From the NCBI GenBank assembly GCA_946811185.2, contig OX328106.1:11512777-11576776 (forward strand): a DNA stretch of 64,000 bases, read 5' to 3'. Below, piece after piece: positions 11,388-20,300 of the stretch (position 1 is its first letter; every line of letters starts with the position of its first letter). Origin of the DNA: Hippopus hippopus. Taxonomy: Eukaryota; Mollusca; Bivalvia; Cardiida; Cardiidae. The notes beneath the pieces were generated by a model that was not told where the DNA came from, searched no databases, and saw nothing but the letters and a program-made list of their open reading frames with translations. The translations under genes were made by a program, and so were the position numbers.

Positions 11388-14300
11388 AGAGAGAGATATT
11401 AACAAATGCTTTGTTGTATACATCATATGATTTTGACTACGTAAATTCCTGTAAATTTTATGTACATTTCTATTTTGTTCTATCATATATAGCGTTTCTT
11501 TCTTAGGGTGGAAATCTAACAAATTTCGCCTTTTAGAATAGCTGATAAATCAAGACCCTGATGACTATTTTCTTCTTCTTGATACAATTGAATGGTAACA
11601 GATTTAGACACACGGACTTCTGAGTGAGTCACGAACATGGCTGTTCTTGGCGTGTTTACTATTTTGAATTCGGTCGCATAAAAGTAACCTTTTTTTGAAA
11701 TATTTCAGATATCTTGTGTACCAAAGTATATCCTTGGAAAGATGCTATGATCTCATGCCTTTCGGAAGGCGGGATACCACTAAATCATGATGACATAAAG
11801 AATGTAAATTTATCAGAGAAAATAAATCTCACCGTATGGACTGCCGAGTACACTGCTATATCAAACCAAACAAGGAACTCAAGTACAGGTATTGCAACGT
11901 TTCTTCTTCTCTCCGTCATCAATAGAATCATCGGTCTGTGACGTGATTGTCTGGAGGAGCAGTAACTGAAACAGATCCACCATCATCAACACCACTATCA
12001 TCAACACCACTATCATCATCATCATCGTCATCATCATCATCATCATAATATGCTATCATTATTCCCTGCCGAAAAAGCAGCTGAGGATATGGTAATAGTA
12101 GCCGTCCATCTTTCCGTCCTTCCGTCATTCCATCTGTCCGTCTGTACGTCCTTTCTTCACGCATTCTTGTCTGGCGCACAACTCAAAAACTATTAGAGGT
12201 GTAAACATCACACTTCACAGGTGCACAGATCTCATCCAGGAGAACTGCAGAGTACAAGAACCATAATTCTTGATTGCATAATTTCGGATTTTTTGCCCTT
12301 TCTTACTTTTCTTACTTAAATTTTGTCCAGAGTATAACTTGAAAACTACCTGAGATATAAACATGAAAGTTCACAGGTTGATAGATGACATTAAGGAAAA
12401 GTGCAGTGTACATAAACCATAACTTCCAGAGCCATAACTTCGGATTTTTTGCCCTTTGTTATTTTTCATACTTAAACCTTGTCCGGAGCATAATTCGAAA
12501 CCGATTAGAGGTGTTAACACGAAATTTCACATGTACATAGATCGCATGAAAGAGAAGTGAAATGGACAAAACTATAACTTTTGATTGCATAATTAAGGAG
12601 TTATTGCCCTTTTCTTTTTATTTTCTTACTTACATTTTGTCCAGAGCATAACTTGAAAACTACATGAGATATAAACATGAAACTTCACAGGTTGATATAT
12701 GACATTGATGGGAAGAGCAGTGTTCAAGAACCGTAAATTCCAGTGGCATAATTTAGGAGTTATTGCCCTTGTTATTTGTTATTTTTCCCACTTAAATTTT
12801 TTCCGGAGCACAACTTGAAAATTATCAAAGGTATCAATGTGAGACTTCTGAGGTAGGGAGATTTTATTGAGGAGAAGTGCAGTACTATGATTTTGGAGTT
12901 GTGTGCCTTTATTGATTTTTGAGTCTCAAGTTCTTTTGTTTTTTTGTTTTTGTTTTTGTTTTTAGCATAAGTGGAGCTGTATTGACTTGACAGCTGGATA
13001 GTTATCTCTGAGGATTAGTGCAGTACACAATAATAATAATTCTATCTTCGATATTTTTTTTATTTATATCTCTTTGTTGTTTTTCAGATCTTTATTCTGT
13101 CTGTTTTCATATGTGTTTACGCTAGACAGCTATATCAGAAAACTGTAACTTGTTGAAGTTTTTATTGTACTTTGTATTTAGTATTGCCAGAAAATTATTC
13201 TTAAACCTAGCTGTTTTAGCCTTTAAGCCAACCTCCAAGCAGACACGCATCTTCTATTGAGCAAGCATTCGGCGGGTGATGGCCATGTCAACATGGCTCT
13301 TGTTATCTTTGTTGTTGCAAGGTTACTCATTGACAGACGAAAAAAAAAACATCGAACGACACCTTTTATGATGATTAGGAAAATGAATGGAAAATGAATA
13401 AATGAATGGATGGATTTTAAATGCACGATTGAACGAATGCACGATCGAACGAGTGAATTATTCACTTGTCATAACTTATTACTTTTATCAATTCCAGGTC
13501 TTGATCTTCTCAGAGACACGATATGTGGCTCTCAAAAAATTCATATAGACAAACTGCATTGGGGTTCAGTGATAGATAAAGTGACAAATATCAAGTATAA
13601 AAACTGTACAGAACAACAGGCTTATGTCTGCAAAAATGGTAAGTATCGAACCTACTGATATTTAATACAATTTTAAACACTGTTTGCTATATTCCTCCAT
13701 TGAAGTCAGGTTATTTTAATTTTTGCAGGCAATGTTTACGGAAATCATATAGCACAGATCAAGCAGACTGATATCAGATAATGAATCAGACACCTTTTAG
13801 GCAAAGAACTTTTATATTAAGTTTCTGTATTGATGCAATTTATTTAGCTTAAATCAAAAAAAAAAAAATTAGATTAAAAAAAGGCAATTAACACACCCAA
13901 CCATTTTTGCCACAGTATTCTCAAACGCCAAAAATACCGATACTTGCAAATTAGACCACCAGGGTCTGTATTCATCTACCATTCTTCGTATCATTTTTAG
14001 TCTAGATCTAAACACTGTCCTGAATTTCAAAGAAACACAACTTACAACCAATCCTTGACCAATTGGTGTAGCAAATAAGAAATTGTGTTACTTTTAAAAT
14101 CTGAAATATGGTTTATACCGAAATTTAGAATCGTTCGTGAAAAGTAGCTCTTCATATAAACATGTAATTACATTAAAATTACATTGGTATACTTTTTCGA
14201 TGTTGTGGTAATTTTTTCCACAAAAAATCTTCTCTCCATCAAATTTGCCGACGCATAAAAGTTAAGGCCATTTGTAGTCAAAAGAGTGAGCTAGCTAGTG

Positions 14301-17300
14301 CATTAGACTAGTTTATTGGCTCATGTTTTAGCTACTAAGTACATTGTTCAGTCCTACTTTACATGCCATTTTATACCTATAAAAGCAATCAATGATCCTT
14401 TGCTCACAAGGTTTTGAAAAGTTGTGACCTGCAGGCTCATAGAAGTTGTATTTGTACAGTAAAACAGTGCTGTAATTATGAAACTGCAGTCCTGTCAGAA
14501 TTTCTGGAGTTTTGATAAAAATTAAAGAAGTTAAAATGATAAAATATTTCCGTAACTCCCATTTTATGAGCGGTCTGTATAAGAGTTGGTATTTTTTCAA
14601 ACTTTCCACGTTTTCTCTAAATTTGTGGGACCGTTGTCAAAACGAGACAACTCTTCTCAGTATCACCAACAAGGGCTGACTACAGTCTGGAGAGAAATTT
14701 GGACAGAATCAAACTAGAAAAAAGTCTACCTCATCTTATGTACAGACTTGATTAAAGGAAGTGGATGCAATTCTAGCATAAAATTCATCATGATTAGTAA
14801 TTGGACATAAACAATCTTTTAACTGTTTACCAAACACAAAAAAATGAGACTCGTTCATACAAAAAGCGTTTGCATACGACGATTCAATTATAGCTCCAAT
14901 GACTGGATTTGTTTTTTATAGCTTACAGCATTGTGTAAAAGAAAGAAATATTTGAGTCATGCTCTGTGAAAAGAGCGCTTAATGCATCTCCGTGATGCAT
15001 TATACCAAGCAAATCATTACATATTTATTGACCCATAATAGCCACTTTCTTATCAACAGACTTAAGCATGAGGTAGACTGGTCTAAGGACATACAGAAAA
15101 TTAAACAATATCGAAAAGTTTCGGCCCAGGTCAGTCTGCGCGGAATGCGTAGACTGACCAGCGCCGATACTTTTCGCAGATGCATTAAACCCCATTTTCA
15201 CAGAGCATGACTCATTTTATTTAAGTCTTCTTTCATTGCATGATTGTCCTATTATTTCTTCTTTAACACTTGTTACAATGCTAACATTGTAAAAGGTCGA
15301 ACTTCCATACCCGGTCACATTTGTAGGTTCTTCGATATTTTAGTTTGGACATATTCATTTTACATCGAGAAACAAGTTTTTACAACTTATAATAATCTTT
15401 CTGGATTATGCTTCCTTAAAAATGCAACAGTGCTGCCTCAGAAAATGTGCGTCATAGAACATGCGTAAAGTTGACACCCGCTCCCGGGTATCGAACTTAG
15501 GACGATTTCGATGTTTTCATTTTGTTGTCGAAAAAAAAAAAAACATCTAAGATACCTTTAGCGAGGCTGGAACAGAGTCCTTGTGTGAATTTTCATTAAC
15601 TTTCATTGGCAAAGACAGACTCGTTTCAAAAAGACATCTTCAGTCATACATAGGCGATCTTTCATCTACAGAAGACAACACTAATCAATGGCAAGTCTAT
15701 CTGAATGAAACAACTTGGAGGAATTCAGAAACGTCATGTGAATCTAAGAACCAACGCCTTCCGGCAGCCATTCAGCTACAAAATGACAATTACATACCCG
15801 CAGTCGTTCCTGAGCAATCGGAATCATTTAACCTAGATGTCTGGATTGGTTTGGTTGCTTCACTAGATCGTCGTACTGTTCATAGTAAGTAAAATATCTC
15901 TATTAAAGAGTACACATACGCTTTTGATTTGTTAGGTTAAAAATTAGCCTTTAGCGTGATCTTAGGTATAAAATCTTCAGAAAACGAAAATGAATCACTT
16001 TTTTAATGTGGTTTCATTATGAGTGCGTCCGTATGAAAGTTCGTCGATTTTTTAAATTTAACAACTTGGTTGGACAGTAAATTATTTTTCTTTCCATTTC
16101 CAAAAGATATCATTTGTGGGTAAAACATAAACCAGAACTGATCCTATTACCAAATCGCAAGGGTATAGATGTAGAGTTTATGACACTTATGTGCATCAAT
16201 TTAGAAGTGCGTTTTTTTGCAAGCCCCATCGTTATTCTTAAAATCCTGTATTTACAGTCTGTAGTCAATTTTTTCAGACGTAAATGAAAAGATGATGCTT
16301 TCAGAATCACCTGCATTAAAACTGCATTGACTTTCAATGAGTTCTCATACAACTTGCTTACAATTATTTCCCTTTTCCCATGTGTCCTAGTCGCACAGGT
16401 GCTTATGACACCAAGAATAATTACAGTAATTCGCCAATATATTCGGACAGAAGGAAATAATAACTTGTTTCGTGTCTGAATAAAAGAGAGTGGCCAAAAA
16501 AATAGGTTTTACCTTTTTATCCGAACGTGCGTCCGAAATAATAAGGGTAAAATCCAGCATATTTACATCTATGTATAGCACGTGTGAAGGGGTCGAAACT
16601 GTAGTAGATCCTAACTTTCAACGTCTTTTCAATCTCGAATTACAAGTATTTTAGATATTTTCCTACCTTTTCTACACGTAGAAAATTAACTTTCCAGTAA
16701 GAGTTAACTCATAGTTCAACAGTGGATGAAACAAATCAAAGATTACACTCAACCTTGTGTTCTGTTTTGTCTGATGTTTATACCGTGCACTAACCCTTAT
16801 CTTATATATATAAAAGAATATTTCAAGCCTTTTTCTGGTACACAAATATTTTCAGTAATTTTGGATTAGGGCCATGAAGTAATGAGAAGGCATTCATAGT
16901 GAGATGGTTGTAATGCCAGCATTTATGTACGAAATACGAATGTTCTGCACCGAGAAATGTATGGTCACAAGCTGACTGTCATCCAACACAAAACGACCAC
17001 GCAAATCATACCTGCTTTATATTAGCTGATATTACCTTTTTGTGTTCAATAATGACTCTTTCAAGAACTTCTGGGCAGTCGTGTCACATGGTTTGTGTCG
17101 TCAGCATGAAATAAGCTCAGCTGTTTTCTTAAAATAAAAATCTTTGCAGCCAAAAGAAAAAAGAAAATATGTATACGATAATCTACGTATTATCTTTGAA
17201 TACAAATGTATTACCGATAAATATAGAAAAGAAACAACAAGGTTTATCATTAAAAGTTTATTTATGCTTTGCTATTGTTTTAAAGGGACAACGCAGTTAT

Positions 17301-20300
17301 GGTTTAAACCATTTCCCTTACAGTCACGTAACGACTTATCACGTCTCTGCAGAAGGTGCCTATGAAAAAGTTACGAAAACATTTAAAAAAAAAAGGGAGA
17401 ATGTGCTTGTATAAGATCGAAATGCGGGGAAAGATTAAACCTACCTGGTGCCTTTCATAACTTCAGTTGCAATGGCGGCCTTGTAGATCAAAATCTGACT
17501 TGGGACAGAATTTTGGTCCGATCTTTTATCCAAATCTAAACTTATTACTTTAGTCAAACTTTCTTAACAAAAACAGTTCTGATGTTGCAGTTGTTTTGGT
17601 CTGTTTTCATGACTTTAAGTTTTTGCTGAGTAACTCGTATCTCATGGGATTTGATGCATTTAGGTGTATTTTTACGGCAGTTTTTTATGATGTCGTCACT
17701 AGAATTACGGTACAAGAGATAAAGGTAAATCAGTAAAAATCAACTTATTTATTCAGTAACGGTTAAGTCTTAACAAACTATTTATGGCAAAAATAGTTCT
17801 ATGATGTAATTAGGGCGTAAATAAATTTTCATTCGATAGAGAGATTGCACATATTAAAGTAACGTCGGCATATTTGTAATCAATGAAAGCCGAGCCAAAC
17901 TAAGTTGGACAGGGCCATGGATCTATCTTTCGTCGAGATTCGTGGTCTTACCTACCCACGAATTAAACAAAAATTAGTACACAACAAATACTTCTGGTTT
18001 CACTGTGTATGATAAACAGAAACACCAAGCAATACACAAATCCAAGATGAAAATTAATATGTCTGCATTTCCATCGTACTGATGATTTGAACTAATTTCA
18101 TGGTTTCTCGGACCATAGGCATTTTTTTATAACAAACAAAAATGTTGTTATTCTGTAAACATCATTGTGCACGTTTTTAGGTAAAACAGAAACAGGTAAC
18201 TTACAAGGTGTTCACACAGTCAAACATGGTACCTATGTCAACTCAGCAGGATTTAGGATGATAGATGAATATCTACCTGATGAATTCACAGCTCTTTGTA
18301 GTTTTGGTAGGTATGAAATTTTAATTGATCTTATTTGTCAACTTTGAAAAGTTACGATATCATTGTTTTGATTCAACGAGTCAAATTTTATTTTGATTAG
18401 ACGAGTTGAATAAAATCATTTGATGCGAGCCTTAGCGTGTATCGTATCGATTAATGTGATAAAAAAAAAGTTCATATTTGTTTAAGGTTTTATAGTTTTT
18501 TTTTTTTAAACTCTCAGACTAAATCATGCTTGCCAAGGCTCGCACTATCATATTTTAGTTGTCTTGTTTAATATAAATATTAAAACACGAATGCGCATCG
18601 AATATACTCTTTTTTTGAGTGTCTTTTACTTTTTTATCCTCTAATCATTCTCTTTCATTCAAAGCTGTTCACATGAATGTGTGAATCTTTGCACTTGTGT
18701 AATCGAAAAGGACTTTCAGACATCAAGTATCCCGAAAACCCTTTTTTATGTAACTGTAACAAGCAACATGTAGATTTGCGCACAGGATCAATATAAATAA
18801 CTGCACAAAACAAAGCAGTCTGATCTTTGATAGAAAACAATTATGGAATCCTTCCGCAGAAACTCATTGGTTCCGTAATGGTTTCTGGCCGGGATGTGCT
18901 GCCCGCTCTTGGATTTGTAATAGCCTATATGGTGCGAATTATTCTGTTTAAAGGAGACCAAATACTGCAATACATTTGTCTTTACTTCTGGCTGAAAAGT
19001 AAGAACCACAAGCATTTGCGAGGAGGGGATGTAGGAGTGATAACTTGTAGCTTTAGAGTTTGAAAAGTGACTTAGCATTAAATATTTGCTATTGTAGAAA
19101 GTTTGAAGTCTGTCCGGCAATTGCTTTTCACTGATTGTTTGAAAGGTAAGGAAGGTTAGAACTTGATTTCATTTTTTTTAATTTGTCGCAATGTATAATG
19201 CCAAAGCTGCTTCTGATTTTGATTCTTGCTGCTACTGATGGCATTATCATGATTATCATCATCATCAGCAGCAGCAACAAAAGCAACAGAAATTAAATAA
19301 TTTTTACCGTCATCAACAATTGTTGGTATGTTTGTTTGAATTGTTTTTTACTCTGCTTTCAGCATTATTTCATTCATATCACGGCGACAGCTCACTTATA
19401 CATGTTTTTCTGGGTTTCACCAGTACTAGGCTAGGGCTCTGAGATGTCTTGCCCAAGGACATTCCTGTGAAGGACCCATTGGATCCAGTGAGGCTCGAAC
19501 CCGAGGCCTCCAGGTCACGAGTTCTTCACTTTACCACTGAGCCACACAAGACTCCTGTCATCAACAATGGCAGAGTTTGCATCATTATAATCGTTATCAC
19601 AAGCTTTTTTTTTTTTTTTAATATTTGTCTAAATGTTAGAAGTTTAAAGTAGGTAAACATCTAATTATTTCACTTATACTGAGAACACAGATCAGCAGCC
19701 GTGCTAAAGCTCATTTTAATAATGTTTGGTAGGATGACGTGTACTTGTTTGTACGTTCTGTGCATTCTGATCTTGACCAATACCGGCTGCAAAACCTTTG
19801 TTTTCGCCTGTAGCGCAGATGTAAAAATTTGCTTTAGCAAGATCGGTTTATATAAATCAAAAGCTAACGAAAATGTTGCTTTCAAATTCAGTTGATACTC
19901 TTTTAACTGAACATCACCCCTATTTTGCTCTTGAGGTTTAGTTATTATTATTATTATTGTTGTTATTATTATTAGTAGTAGTAGTAGTAACATTATTTTT
20001 ATTACTACAACAAGAGTGATAATGGTAGCAGCGGTAGTAGTTGTATACGTATTTTAAAAAGATATACTTTTACTCACAGATACTTGTTCTTTACATGTTA
20101 CATCGACTTCACTTGCTATAATTTCTACAGACGAAATAATCCAGAAGACTCCAGAGGATACCTTAACATCAAATAAAGGTACATAACATTCATTTCACAA
20201 AAAAGTAGTTATTTATTAGAAATTCCACCTTAGATATTTGAAAAATTTGATGACACAACCGTTTTCAAATTTCAAAGAAAAGCGATTCGTGTTATATGAT

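Noticed and set aside
15562..15671. 5' extension of gene A exon 4 using acceptors at 15561 or 15575
   Set aside because: The 15561 acceptor breaks phase. The 15575 one keeps frame but has a poor pyrimidine tract, and the matching region in gene B is out of frame. The acceptor at 15671 aligns in both genes.
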